Shown: positions 52,601 to 58,592, counted from the first letter of the stretch. The stretch is 64,000 bases of DNA from Siphonodentalium dalli (GCA_032622095.1 CP136065.1:21008134-21072133), one strand, 5' to 3'. The notes: generated from the letters alone by a model not told the origin. A program made the numbers and translations.

Positions 52601-55065
52601 AGACAGTTACATGCGTTGTAAGTATAGATAACACTATAGACAGTTACATGCGTTGTAAGTATAGATAACACTATAGACATGTACATGCGTTGTAAGTATA
52701 GATAACACTATAGACAGGTACATGCACTGTAAGTATAGATAACATCATAGACAGTTACATGCGTTGTGAGTAGATGTTGGCACCACGAAAGTTATTGAGA
52801 CCAAACTGACACTGTTCAACTGAAATAGTCCGTACAAGTAGATATCCAGTCTCTTTAAAAAGCAGACGAAAATTGAACCATATTTACGTCTCTGGATACC
52901 TCATTCATAATCAGTTACTGAATTGATGGGCTTGAAGGATTCCCTCCATTTCATTGGAGGGTGACGAAGCACGTGCGTAATTTCATTGGATTATGACATA
53001 AGATCACTTCACAGATCAGAGGTCAATGACTTTACAATTTTCTCACGCATTGTCAAACTCAACTATTGTTGGAGAACTGAATACAGGCGATATATCCAAA
53101 ACTCAGTTTACTCATCGCAATATTGGAGACATCATATTCGAGTTTTTATCAGTCAACGATATTCATGACTGATTATTCTTTCGCATCTTGTTGTATTTAT
53201 AACTATTTCTAAATACTACGATTCTCACAAACATTTACTACGCCAGGAATGCACTCCATTTTTGGAATGATTTATTGCGTCATGTTGGGAATGCCGCGTC
53301 GTTGTAGAAATGAAATATAATGGGCACATCTAGAGACGTACATCTGTTAGGATATAATGGACACATCTAGAGACGTACATATGTTAGGATATAATGGGCA
53401 CATCTAGAGACGTACATATGTTAGGATATAATGGGCACATCTAGAGACGTACATCTGTTAGGATATAATGGACACATCTAGAGACGTACATATGTTAGGA
53501 TATAATGGACACATCTAGAGACGTACATCTGTTAGGATATAATGGGCACATCTAGAGACGTACATCTGTTAGGATATAATGGACACATCTAGAGACGTAC
53601 ATATGTTAGGATATAATGGACACATCTAGAGACGTACATATGTTAGGATATAATGGACACATCTAGAGACGTACATCTGTTAGGATATAATGGGCACATC
53701 TAGAGACGTACATATGTTAGGATATAATGGACACATCTAGAGACGTACATCTGTTAGGATATAATGGACACATCTAGAGACGTACATATGTTAGGATATA
53801 ATGGACACATCTAGAGACGTACATCTGTTAGGATATAATGGGCACATCTAGAGACGTACATCTGTTAGGATATAATGGACACATCTAGAGACGTACATAT
53901 GTTAGGATATAATGGACACATCTAGAGACGTACATCTGTTAGGATATAATGGACACATCTAGAGACGTACATATGTTAGGATATAATGGACACATCTAGA
54001 GACGTACATCTGTTAGGATATAATGGGCACATCTAGAGACGTACATCTGTTAGGATATAATGGGCACATCTAGAGACGTACATATGTTAGGATATAATGG
54101 GCACATCTAGAGACGTACATCTGTTAGGATATAATGGACACATCTAGAGACGTACATATGTTAGGATATAATGGGCACATCTAGAGACGTACATATGTTA
54201 GGATATAATGGGCACATCTAGAGACGTACATCCTTTAGGATTATCGTCAGCTTTTCAAAGAGACTGGTAGATATCACACTCAATTTCTAAGTAAAGTAAA
54301 AACTGTTATTTCGATGAAACGCACACTGCGTGGTGAATTGTAGCTTCGATATTTTCAGATTCGGGTTGGTACATGACGGTGTCGGAGGACGCTGTACGGG
54401 AGAGAAATACAGGAGTTCTATAATGGCAGCAACAGTGCAAATGTCAATTAACAATATATGGTGGTCAGAATGCAGCAAACGGCAAATGGCTCATTTTATA
54501 AAGTAAGCTATGAATATGAGTGCCTCATACATTGTACATTATGATTGATATACAGTATATCAAACATAATGTATGAGGCACTGCAGCTGTATGATTCAGT
54601 GTGGCGTGTTTATACCTTCGTACGGTAATGCTCTAATTAATCGACCTCTTAACCACAGCAGAATTATGGGTAACTTTTCAGGATATAGTCGGAAATATGG
54701 CTTGTTGCCATTCATCGGAAAGCCATATTTCCGACTAAATCCTGAAAAGTTACCCATAATTCTGCTGTGGTTAAGAGGTCGATTAATTAGAGCATTACTG
54801 TATGTGCGTGAACAAATATAATTGCTTATAGAAATGGCCGTCTTACAACCAGAGTGGCACATTGAGATGTTCCTATAAACCCACATCAAACTTGAATAGT
54901 TCCCGATTTTCCCCCAGTTCAGGGATGGAACCCGTGAACTCCTCGTCTAGCTCATGCTACGATGGTGGTATCCACGACATAACCACTTTGAATGATGGAT
55001 ATGAAAATATGCTTCACATTATCAAGGAGGGCCTTGCAGTTGTTTCTATAATGTTGATGATCTGA
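23584..55065 (+). CDS. Secreted ADAMTS/ADAM-like zinc metalloprotease (M12B), ten-exon model
   Basis: Extracellular protease predicted to cleave matrix or cell-surface proteins; substrate unknown. Exons: 23584-23661, 36888-36924, 42760-43091, 44604-44745, 45667-45818, 47541-47624, 48243-48387, 49798-49903, 54359-54502, 54918-55065 (1368 nt, 455 aa). Residues about 1-34 are signal peptide, 35-210 prodomain with basic furin-type sites RHKR (200-203) and RIRRR (206-210), 211-405 catalytic domain. Zinc ligands are H354, H358 and H364, the catalytic base is E355, and the Met-turn is SIM with M381. All nine junctions keep frame. The middle seven exons are secure from family resemblance; the first two and the last are inferred from splice sites and phase. 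No disintegrin, TSP1, spacer or membrane region follows, so it is far shorter than typical ADAMTS proteins (usually over 800 aa). Confidence 0.7.
24189..24347 (+). repeat. 22-bp minisatellite, seven copies
   Basis: Perfect or near-perfect units TCGTCAGAATGGTGTCCCTCGG. The unit has no stop codon in any forward frame and its length is not a multiple of three, so all three frames stay open; the resulting ORFs are artefacts. Confidence 0.9.
24495..24958. mobile_element. MITE family F, copy 2
   Basis: TTAA-bounded. Left end AAAGATGCATAATCCG, right end CGGATTGAGTACCTTTAA. The internal hairpin seen in copy 1 is diverged; a (GTT)n run lies at about 24895-24914. Confidence 0.75.
25519..25857. mobile_element. 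Foldback MITE, 339 bp
   Basis: Inverted ends of about 58 bp start TTCTGGTTAAAACACAGACT and continue to TATTTGGGGGG. The spacer is non-coding. It abuts dispersed repeat H. Confidence 0.75.
25860..28076. repeat. Dispersed repeat H, copy 2 (inverted)
   Basis: Mirrors 7981-10094. It starts with (TATATC)n and TTTGCGAATGTCTGTC, passes through several 200-230 bp modules with GTCAAAAGTGGCG and CACGGAAGGGGAGAG, and ends GGGCAACGCCAGGTAACCCT. Non-coding; it lies in the first large intron of the protease gene. Confidence 0.65.
28433..29130. mobile_element. Nested foldback element
   Basis: Inner inverted arms at about 28684-28730 and 28970-29015 share CATTCGTCATCTC and CTAGACC/GGTTTA blocks. Weaker outer arms begin GGATTCTTCATCTC and end GAAGATGATGAATCC. 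No protein. Confidence 0.5.
29131..29732. other. Intron, no further feature
   Basis: Part of the first large intron. Short A-rich (ACAAA)n stretch at about 29265-29290; otherwise nothing recognised. Confidence 0.4.
29733..30040 (+). repeat. 29-bp minisatellite, about ten copies
   Basis: Units of TGTTCACATTGAACCTATAT plus ATTCACACA. Copies after about 29905 share a C-to-T change (TTCATATTG), so the array grew in at least two phases. Confidence 0.9.
30041..30991. other. Intron, no further feature
   Basis: No recognised protein. A minus-strand frame of 108 codons at 30557-30883 shows no known motif. Confidence 0.4.
30992..31067. repeat. (CT)n microsatellite
   Basis: Uninterrupted CT dinucleotides for about 75 bases. 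Confidence 0.95.
31561..31671. repeat. (CT)n-rich microsatellite
   Basis: CT dinucleotides with occasional A, G or C interruptions; it directly precedes the reverse-transcriptase fragment. Confidence 0.9.
31750..32470 (+). pseudogene. Non-LTR retrotransposon fragment (end of reverse transcriptase ORF)
   Basis: The frame from about 31756 reads [20 protein letters not shown], a hallmark of the C-terminal part of non-LTR (LINE) reverse transcriptase polyproteins; [19 protein letters not shown] follows after a stop. In-frame stops (near 31870 and 31998) show it is dead. 5'-truncated: the catalytic reverse-transcriptase motifs and endonuclease are absent. The downstream part to about 32470 probably belongs to its 3' region. 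Same strand as the protease gene, inside its first intron. Confidence 0.7.
32471..33876. other. Intron, no further feature
   Basis: No recognised gene. A short CT run lies near 32946-32958. The stretch around 33240-33620 has a more even base composition but no convincing frame. Confidence 0.35.
33877..34737 (+). pseudogene. Retrotransposon ORF1 (gag-like, zinc knuckles), broken
   Basis: Reads into [11 protein letters not shown], a stop, then [13 protein letters not shown] and SGHAHKDC: two CCHC-type zinc knuckles (C-x2-C-x4-H-x4-C), followed by a degenerate third ([14 protein letters not shown]). This is the layout of nucleic-acid-binding ORF1 proteins of jockey-like non-LTR elements. The stop at the first knuckle (34156) and a C-to-F change in the third knuckle mark it as inactive. 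A Gln/Pro/Thr-rich tail ends with TAA at 34735. Not an endogenous virus as far as can be seen. Confidence 0.65.
34768..35167 (-). mobile_element. Composite MITE family B, copy 2
   Basis: TTAA on both sides, ends CCCTTTACCCAACA and TGTTGGGTAAAGGG, opposite orientation to copy 1. It sits between the ORF1 remnant and the retrotransposon tail, so it inserted into that older element. Confidence 0.85.
35168..35612 (+). mobile_element. 3' end of a non-LTR retrotransposon
   Basis: Ends GGCCTAGCGACTGAAACG, then ACGTTAAACC and (CAAT)n. The GACGTTAAACC plus (CAAT)n terminus is well known from molluscan LINEs and SINEs. Probably the 3' UTR of the same element as the ORF1 at 33877, with ORF2 deleted. Confidence 0.6.
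35613..35974. other. Intron with dispersed-repeat fragment
   Basis: CTCTTTTGAATGTCGATATC near 35952 matches fragments at about 4300 and 37650. No gene. Confidence 0.4.
35975..36697 (+). repeat. 47-49-bp minisatellite, about 15 copies
   Basis: Units TATTAATGGGCTCATATATA, then TATGTTGGGTACGATCTAGT and TAAACCTCC. Length varies by two bases through the TA run. Variants such as GATCTACATAAACC recur, pointing to block duplication. It ends about 190 bp before candidate exon 2. Confidence 0.9.
36888..36924 (+). CDS. Candidate exon 2: 37-nt microexon finishing the signal peptide
   Basis: A strong acceptor (pyrimidine-rich TTTTTATTTCTATTTCAG) precedes 37 bases that read [12 protein letters not shown] plus one base, then GTGTGT as donor. 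It enters in phase 0 and leaves in phase 1, exactly what is needed to connect exon 1 with the prodomain exon. It supplies AWA, a good signal-peptidase site by the -3/-1 rule. The donor is only fair and the exon is very short, so confidence is moderate. Confidence 0.4.
37155..37265. mobile_element. MITE family C, copy 3 (fragment)
   Basis: TTAATTTTCGAACCCCCAGA through CATTTGAAAGAGGAAGCTCC matches the first 110 bp of the family. The rest is missing. Confidence 0.6.
37438..37530. repeat. Small foldback repeat
   Basis: Arms GTGTCTGGAAAGAAAT and ATTTCTTTCCAGACAC, extended by imperfect pairing of GAATACC and GGTATTC on the outside. Confidence 0.7.
37531..39315. other. Intron, no further feature
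   Basis: Includes another dispersed-repeat fragment at about 37625-37670 (CTCTTTTGAAAGTCGATATC). No other recognised sequence. Confidence 0.4.
39316..39362. repeat. Hairpin
   Basis: GAATTTTCAGTTTTCTC pairs with its inverse across a short loop of about 13 bases. Confidence 0.8.
40271..40360. repeat. Hairpin
   Basis: Outer arms TCCCCAGTTTATA and TATAAACTGGGGA, continuing imperfectly through GGAATTTACAAA and TTTGTAAATTCC. Confidence 0.8.
41094..41553. mobile_element. MITE family F, copy 3
   Basis: TTAA-bounded. Begins AAAGATGCATAATCCG and contains GGCTTCGGGGGTAAAA and a (GTT)n run near 41491; ends CGGATTGAGTAACTTTAA. Confidence 0.75.
41550..42032 (-). CDS. Unrecognised 160-codon open frame
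   Basis: The longest stop-free frame outside repeats. It includes [16 protein letters not shown] and several cysteines but matches no family I recognise. It is antisense within the intron before the prodomain exon and overlaps the end of a MITE by a few bases. In AT-rich DNA a frame this long is uncommon but not impossible, so it may be chance. Confidence 0.12.
   Translation of the reverse strand: MWYPRTINSTFIMQNVIYFTSLCVALTSESIKLQTENIIRYTASVIRTQSRVILIKSYTFKANHRFFQYTVHKVHSLYIVMVLHDDDFIEFAVDVLYCTYGCFGELKTTCCLYYIGMYERYLSDRLVNFTLSKQYIYNESAYDISSTWTGNNLKDVMQCS
42595..42647. mobile_element. Minimal 53-bp TTAA palindrome (family F-like)
   Basis: TTAAAGATGCAAGATCCGAT on the left and AACGATCTTTAA on the right: the termini resemble family F with the body deleted. 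Confidence 0.45.
42760..43091 (+). CDS. Exon 3: metalloprotease prodomain
   Basis: Acceptor TCTTTACAG, donor TTG|GTATGT. Begins [17 protein letters not shown] and includes residues 40-149. The string [13 protein letters not shown], then SACEGL, is the conserved centre of ADAM/ADAMTS prodomains (C-x-Y-x-G-x-V, then a CxGL motif). A potential N-glycosylation site NNSS lies just before. The prodomain folds the protease and keeps it inactive. Leaves in phase 0. Confidence 0.88.
43134..43533 (+). mobile_element. Composite MITE family B, copy 3
   Basis: TTAA at both ends. Starts 43 bp after the end of the prodomain exon, inside the intron. Same orientation as copy 1. It shares its right-hand TTAA with copy 4. 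Confidence 0.85.
43530..43996 (-). mobile_element. Composite MITE family B, copy 4
   Basis: Starts in the TTAA that ends copy 3 and lies in the opposite direction, so the two meet head to head. Its AT-rich middle is longer, with an extra copy of the ACAATTTTATAATTTTT segment. Confidence 0.85.
44604..44745 (+). CDS. Exon 4: end of prodomain
   Basis: Acceptor GTTCCAG, donor AAAG|GTATGC. Encodes residues 150-196, starting [15 protein letters not shown], the usual continuation of the CxGL motif in this family. C180 (in [10 protein letters not shown]) is a candidate cysteine switch. Leaves in phase 1. The last 17 bases and the donor are duplicated 148 bp downstream. Confidence 0.88.
44729..45024 (+). 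repeat. 148-bp tandem duplication across the exon 4 donor
   Basis: Copies 44729-44876 and 44877-45024 differ at only a few bases. Each holds the last 17 exon bases, the donor GTATGC, and three copies of an 18-bp motif TTACCCTTACTATACTAA. The second copy has an intact second donor. Confidence 0.92.
45667..45818 (+). CDS. Exon 5: furin sites and start of catalytic domain
   Basis: Acceptor TTTCTTTCAG, donor ATA|GTAAGA. Encodes [17 protein letters not shown], then [17 protein letters not shown] and YIMTLMNI. Two basic clusters make a furin-type activation site; the mature enzyme would begin near residue 211. The sequence after it matches the first strand and helix of ADAMTS catalytic domains (the V-AD...LMNIV pattern). 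Enters in phase 1, leaves in phase 0. Confidence 0.92.
45819..47540. other. Intron 5
   Basis: Contains a short hairpin at 45871-45903 (TTACTTGCGTC and its inverse). No mobile element recognised. Confidence 0.5.
47541..47624 (+). CDS. Exon 6: catalytic domain, second strand region
   Basis: Acceptor ATAACGCCAG, donor TTG|GTGAGT. Exactly 28 codons, [20 protein letters not shown], then VMLLDDRL, matching the helix-strand segment after LMNI in ADAMTS enzymes. Phase 0 on both sides. The last 21 bases and the donor are repeated twice downstream with a 42-bp period. Confidence 0.9.
47604..47729 (+). repeat. 42-bp tandem triplication across the exon 6 donor
   Basis: Three units starting ATGCTTCTG at 47604, 47646 and 47688, each with GATTG|GTGAGTAAACC. 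All three donors are intact, and the frame stays open through the array. Confidence 0.95.
47920..47942. repeat. (TA)n microsatellite
   Basis: Short uninterrupted TA run. Confidence 0.9.
48243..48387 (+). CDS. Exon 7: catalytic domain centre
   Basis: Acceptor TTGAATAG (weak pyrimidine tract), donor GCAG|GTAAGC. Starts [20 protein letters not shown] and ends [14 protein letters not shown] plus one base. The C-x-W helix and the xxVLLT strand are standard for ADAMTS catalytic domains. Enters in phase 0, leaves in phase 1. Its last 34 bases plus the donor are repeated four times in tandem. Confidence 0.9.
48354..48553 (+). repeat. 51-bp tandem repeat across the exon 7 donor, four copies
   Basis: Units start GTCTTACTGACTAGG at 48354, 48405, 48456 and 48509. 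Donor GTAAGC is intact in copies 1, 2 and 4, but is AT instead of GT in copy 3 (48490). Two extra bases (CA) shift the frame before copy 4. Confidence 0.95.
48554..49329. other. Intron 7, no further feature
   Basis: A TATACTCGGGATTCATATCC / TATTCGGGATTCATA motif pair near 49009-49079 resembles sequence at 20440-20850, pointing to a short dispersed repeat. Confidence 0.4.
49330..49645 (+). mobile_element. Possible 3' end of a retrotransposon
   Basis: A 65-codon frame (ends 49575) is followed by GTGTATTGCAAACAAAATAT and (CCTAT)n. A simple-repeat tail after a short frame is typical of truncated LINE ends; the protein was not recognised. Confidence 0.3.
49798..49903 (+). CDS. Exon 8: first half of the zinc site
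   Basis: Acceptor TGTCTTTTTTTCAG, donor AT|GTAGGT. Encodes [20 protein letters not shown], then [19 protein letters not shown] gives two zinc ligands and the catalytic glutamate. The cysteines of GMC and RSC are the usual disulfide partners in ADAMTS. It ends in phase 2 inside the codon after HEVAH; the third histidine is on the next exon, 4.5 kb away. Confidence 0.95.
50075..50428. mobile_element. MITE family C, copy 4
   Basis: TTAA-bounded. GCCCACTTAATTTTCGAACC at the left, GAAAATTAAATAGACC at the right. Some of the interior seen in copy 1 is deleted. Confidence 0.75.
50429..50857. other. Intron 8, unique part
   Basis: No repeat or coding sequence recognised. Confidence 0.4.
50858..52772 (+). 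repeat. 37-bp satellite, about 52 copies
   Basis: Consensus AGATAACACTATAGACAGTT then ACATGCGTTGTAAGTAT. Variants (GATAACAATATAGGC, ATGGAGAACAC, TTATGCG) return with a 478-bp period: the first is at 51263, 51741 and 52219, showing higher-order duplication of about 13 units. It lies in intron 8. Most units carry GTAAGTAT, and a few read TTGGTAAGTATGG. Confidence 0.95.
53312..54238 (+). repeat. Second 37-bp minisatellite, about 25 copies
   Basis: Consensus GGATATAATGGGCACATCTA then GAGACGTACATCTGTTA. It varies at two sites (GGG/GGA and CATCTG/CATATG). Very homogeneous, so recent. It ends 120 bp before exon 9. Confidence 0.95.
54359..54502 (+). CDS. Exon 9: third zinc ligand and Met-turn
   Basis: Acceptor CGATATTTTCAG, donor AAA|GTAAGC. 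Joined to exon 8 it completes HEVAHIFGLVHDG. Next comes [20 protein letters not shown] and [18 protein letters not shown] is the Met-turn under the zinc, and W-S-x-CS is the conserved final helix start in ADAM/ADAMTS catalytic domains. Phase 2 on both sides. The exon was too divided from its neighbours to be obvious by frame alone; the catalytic signature identifies it. Confidence 0.95.
54519..54582. repeat. Hairpin next to exon 9 donor
   Basis: AGTGCCTCATACATT and AATGTATGAGGCACT are arms of a 64-bp inverted repeat starting 17 bases after the exon ends. Confidence 0.85.
54621..54803. mobile_element. 183-bp foldback element in intron 9
   Basis: Arms of about 80 bp (starting TACGGTAATGCTCTAATTAA) are almost perfect inverse copies around a loop of about 20 bases. 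Probably a very short MITE. It fills much of the 415-bp intron. Confidence 0.85.
54918..55065 (+). CDS. Candidate exon 10: terminal exon with stop
   Basis: A strong acceptor (GATTTTCCCCCAG) opens a frame that joins exon 9 in phase 2: [20 protein letters not shown] to [11 protein letters not shown] and TGA at 55063. The tail has a serine run and one cysteine. It has none of the disintegrin, TSP1 or cysteine-rich motifs that normally follow. Either this protease is catalytic-domain-only or the true next exon lies outside the window. An AATAAA at 55453-55458 could be its poly(A) signal. Confidence 0.45.
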
Positions 55066-56434
55066 CTACTTGCGCGATCATAAGATTCTTTGATATGTGA
55101 ATTGTAACGGAAATTAGACACTAAGTCTTGTTGACGAAAGTAATATGTTCTCATCTTCAAAAGGAAATCAAGTGTGCACACTAATTACACAAACGTTACG
55201 TCGACTTCTTTTCAAGTGATAGTTCATCGCGTACGAATTACAGACAACCGCTATCCACATGCAAATAAGTCATTGGTAGAAATATATATACTTCACGTAT
55301 AGTTAGTAAACCTTTAAGTAAATCTATGCTTGTAACCAGAGACCAGAGACATTGTTTTAGCTATCAAAACAAACAACGACTGGTGTTCAGGCGCCAAAAT
55401 TCTAGTCCTTAAACTCCGTTCAAGTTGGATTTCTCTGCATGTCATATTGTAGAATAAATTATATTGTTCATGTTGCTTGACCCGATAAAACATATTTCGG
55501 TCTATGAAAACATCCATAATCTGACATGTACTTCTTGCCTGGGTCGCGGTCTTGACATGTTATATAACACCGCCATTTCATTAGTGAACATGCAGTAATG
55601 TGTGTTATCTCTTGTGATATGTTATTTCAAAACCTTTAAACATAATGTAAGGATGTATATTATAATCATGATCGGTAGATCAAAGGTTATATTTTTCGAC
55701 TTGTAGTCGCTGTCAACGCTGATATTGTGATATCTCAGCATGTTCTCCCAAAAAACCCCGCACATTATCTTCTTATATACTAGAAGTTGATTAAGGTAGT
55801 TAATCTGCTTAGAATCGGCTCATTTTGAGTAGATAATGTGCTGAAAATGAGAGCATTTTAGTCACATTATCGACTCATAAACTCAAAATGTGGCGATTCT
55901 AAGCAGATTATGTGCGGACAATGACACAAATAAGCCAACTCACAACTGTTCAGGTGAACGCTCTTTAACCTGCGTTTCACTGTCGCCCGCGCCATAAAAA
56001 CGAAATAACGGATATAACTCCATTATCTGCTTACTTCAGAATCAAATAATCACATTATGTACCTATTTCACTTTATAGGTCGATTATGTGTGTATATGCG
56101 CGAGGATATTTTGGAGTTCGAGTCTTGTTAGCGGTCTACTGATGAGCTTCATAACATTGCTCGGTTTTCGAGTGAAGCGGAATGTGACTGTAGAGCTATA
56201 TACACTGTTCAAATGTTGTGCATAGTTGTGCACATTGAGCAAGGCGCGTATGGCTGTATACTGCATGTGACTTCTTTGCACATCCCATGCGTTAAAGTAG
56301 TACTCGGTCGGGTGTCAATATATCTGATCAGTATGTACGTTACCTTGATATATATGCGCACGAATTTGTTGCACCCTTGTTGGAGGATGGGAGTGGCAAT
56401 GGTGTCATGTGCCCTGCACAGCATATAATGTGGG
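55066..56434. other. Downstream region, hairpin at 55795-55915
   Basis: No gene. GTTAATCTGCTTAGAATCG and CGATTCTAAGCAGATTA form the arms of an imperfect hairpin, and GCACATTATC-like sequence repeats around it. Confidence 0.45.
55453..55458 (+). terminator. Possible poly(A) signal of the protease gene
   Basis: AATAAA about 390 bp after the candidate stop codon. Common by chance in AT-rich DNA. Confidence 0.2.
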
Positions 56435-56955
56435 GGAACCAGATAAGCTTAGTTGGTTCTACAAACTGTCCCGCTGGCGGAACCAACATTGTTGGTTCTT
56501 CACAGTCGAAGAACCAATTGGTTCTTTACCCATTTATTGAATAAACAAACAAAGAACCAATTGGTACTTGGTTGACGAAGAACCTAATAAGAACTATTTT
56601 GTCTGCCAAATGAAGAACCAAAATTGTTACCAAGAACCAACATTTTGGTTCTACAACTGTGTTACAATTACTACAATACCACTAAATTACAAATTGTCCC
56701 GGTGGCAGAACCAACTAAGCTATTTGGTTCTTCACGAAGAACCAAATCATTCTGGGCAACTGTCTTGATTCTCCGCGAAGAACCTAATTATCCGAGGCAA
56801 TTACAAGAACCAAAAAGCCCAATTAGGTTCTCCGCGAAGAACCCATCTGGTTCTTCTGACCCTGACGAAGAACCGATTTGGTTCTTCGCGAAGAACCATG
56901 TCGGTTTCCGTGAAGAACCTATCTGGTTCTTCGCGGAGAAACGATTTTCTTTTTC
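56435..56955. repeat. Cluster of GAACC/GGTTC palindromes
   Basis: At least a dozen AAGAACC or GGTTCTT blocks, many joined as palindromes such as GGTTCTTCGCGAAGAACC and AAGAACCAATTGGTTCTT. Spacing is irregular. A 122-codon frame through it (56624-56992) repeats EEPIWFFAKN but shows no other sign of being a gene. Another pair lies near 57368-57400. Confidence 0.75.
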
Positions 56956-57464
56956 GGAAGGGACAAATGCATGCAGATTAATGCATATCTAAAAATTTCC
57001 CTCCTCTTTAATCGACAAATAATTGGGAAACCAAACGAGTCAATCGTTTTATGGAACCGAGGTGCAATGTCACAAACTTAGATGTGTAGAAAACTGATCA
57101 ATGAATGTTTCCTAGTCATCATCATCATCATCGCTGTTGTTCTTGAACTGTTCAAATAATGGTGTGAAATATCGATTGCAAAAGTTACGAAACCGATAAC
57201 AGAAGTATAAGTATGTCAATAAAAATATAATAAATATGATTAAATTCCTCACATAATTTACTTCTATTTTTGCTATAAATTAAATTGTTATCAAAAATAT
57301 ATCAAGAAAGCTATTGGAAAAAAAACTATGGGAAACATAGCCAAAATTACCTACAATCACTGTTGGTTTTGGTTCTTGAGAATTGAAAAACAAGAGGTTC
57401 GTCTGAAGAACTAAAATTGGACAAACTGATTTTTTACAACTAAACTTCAACCATCATCGTCGTC

Positions 57465-57471
57465 GTAGTAG

Positions 57472-57507
<36 letters not shown>

Positions 57508-57624
57508 ATGTCGTCATCATCATCATCATCATCATCATCATAATCATCATCATCATCGTCATCATCATCATCATCATCATCATAATCATCATCATCATCA
57601 TCATCACCATCGTCATCATCATCG

Positions 57625-57681
<57 letters not shown>

Positions 57682-58035
57682 CCATCGTCATCATCATCAT
57701 CATCATCATCATCACCATCGTCATCATCATCATCGTCATCATCATCATCATCATCATAATCATCATCATCGTCATCATCAATGTCGTCATCATTATCATC
57801 GCTGTAGTCATCGTGGTTATCACCATCATCGCTGTCGTCGTAATCATCTTCATCATGATCGCAGTCGTCGAAGTAATCACCATCATCGCTGTCCCCGTCA
57901 TCATCATAGCTGCCGTCGTCGTATTCATTATCATCGTTGTCGTTGTCGAAGTCATCATTATCATCGATGTCGTGGTCATCATTATCATCGATGTCGTCGT
58001 CGTGGACATCATCATCATTGCTGTCGTCATCGAAG
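57465..58035. repeat. (ATC)n microsatellite and degenerate derivative
   Basis: Nearly pure ATC/GTC triplets to about 57790, then a degraded part with GTCGTCG and ATCATTATC. It creates long, spurious frames on both strands. Confidence 0.95.
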
Positions 58036-58126
58036 TAAGAAATATATTATGTTGTTGACGATAACGACGAAAACTAGTACGACTTTAATAAGATGATGGC
58101 GGTGATGGTGACGACGACAACAACTA

Positions 58127-58592
58127 TATATGTGACCCGCCATATCAAATCCAGTCGGAAGTCGGGATTTTTTTACCCTGTGCCAATGCATTCTCTTATA
58201 TATGCGAGTCGACCATAGGTCGCCTCGCATATATAAGAGAATGCATTGGCTTAACAATTTTGTATCATGTTTTTTAAATAAATATTTCTTATTTTTAGGA
58301 CATAAAATAAAAAAACATCCATTACCCTGCAGGGAGCCCCACACATACATAGAAGCATATAGAAGAGTGTCGTCTGCTCATTTTTGTCTGGGGCTCTGTG
58401 TGGGTGAAATTATAAAATTGTTAAAGAATACAAGAAAAAATTATTAAAATTGTAAAAAATTGTTAGGCCAATGCATTCTCTTATATATGCGAGGCGACCT
58501 ATGGTCGACTCGCATATATAAGATAATGCATTGGCACAGGGTAAAATAAATCCCGACTTCCGACTGGATTTAATATGGCGGGTCACATATAT
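58127..58592. mobile_element. Composite MITE family A, copy 3
   Basis: Ends TATATGTGACCCGCCATAT and ATATGGCGGGTCACATATA, two palindromes, and the CCTGCAGG middle. It stands between the ATC repeat and the 79-bp satellite. Confidence 0.85.

Noticed and set aside
50858-54238. Regular 37-bp repeats as a CRISPR array
   Set aside because: There are no unique spacers, no cas genes, and the host is a eukaryote.
56624-56992. 122-codon frame with EEPIWFFAKN repeats
   Set aside because: It is a by-product of GAACC palindromes; irregular spacing and no homologue known to me.
57440-58030. 196-codon minus-strand frame rich in methionine and threonine
   Set aside because: It is a direct translation of the ATC/GTC triplet repeat and has no other protein character.
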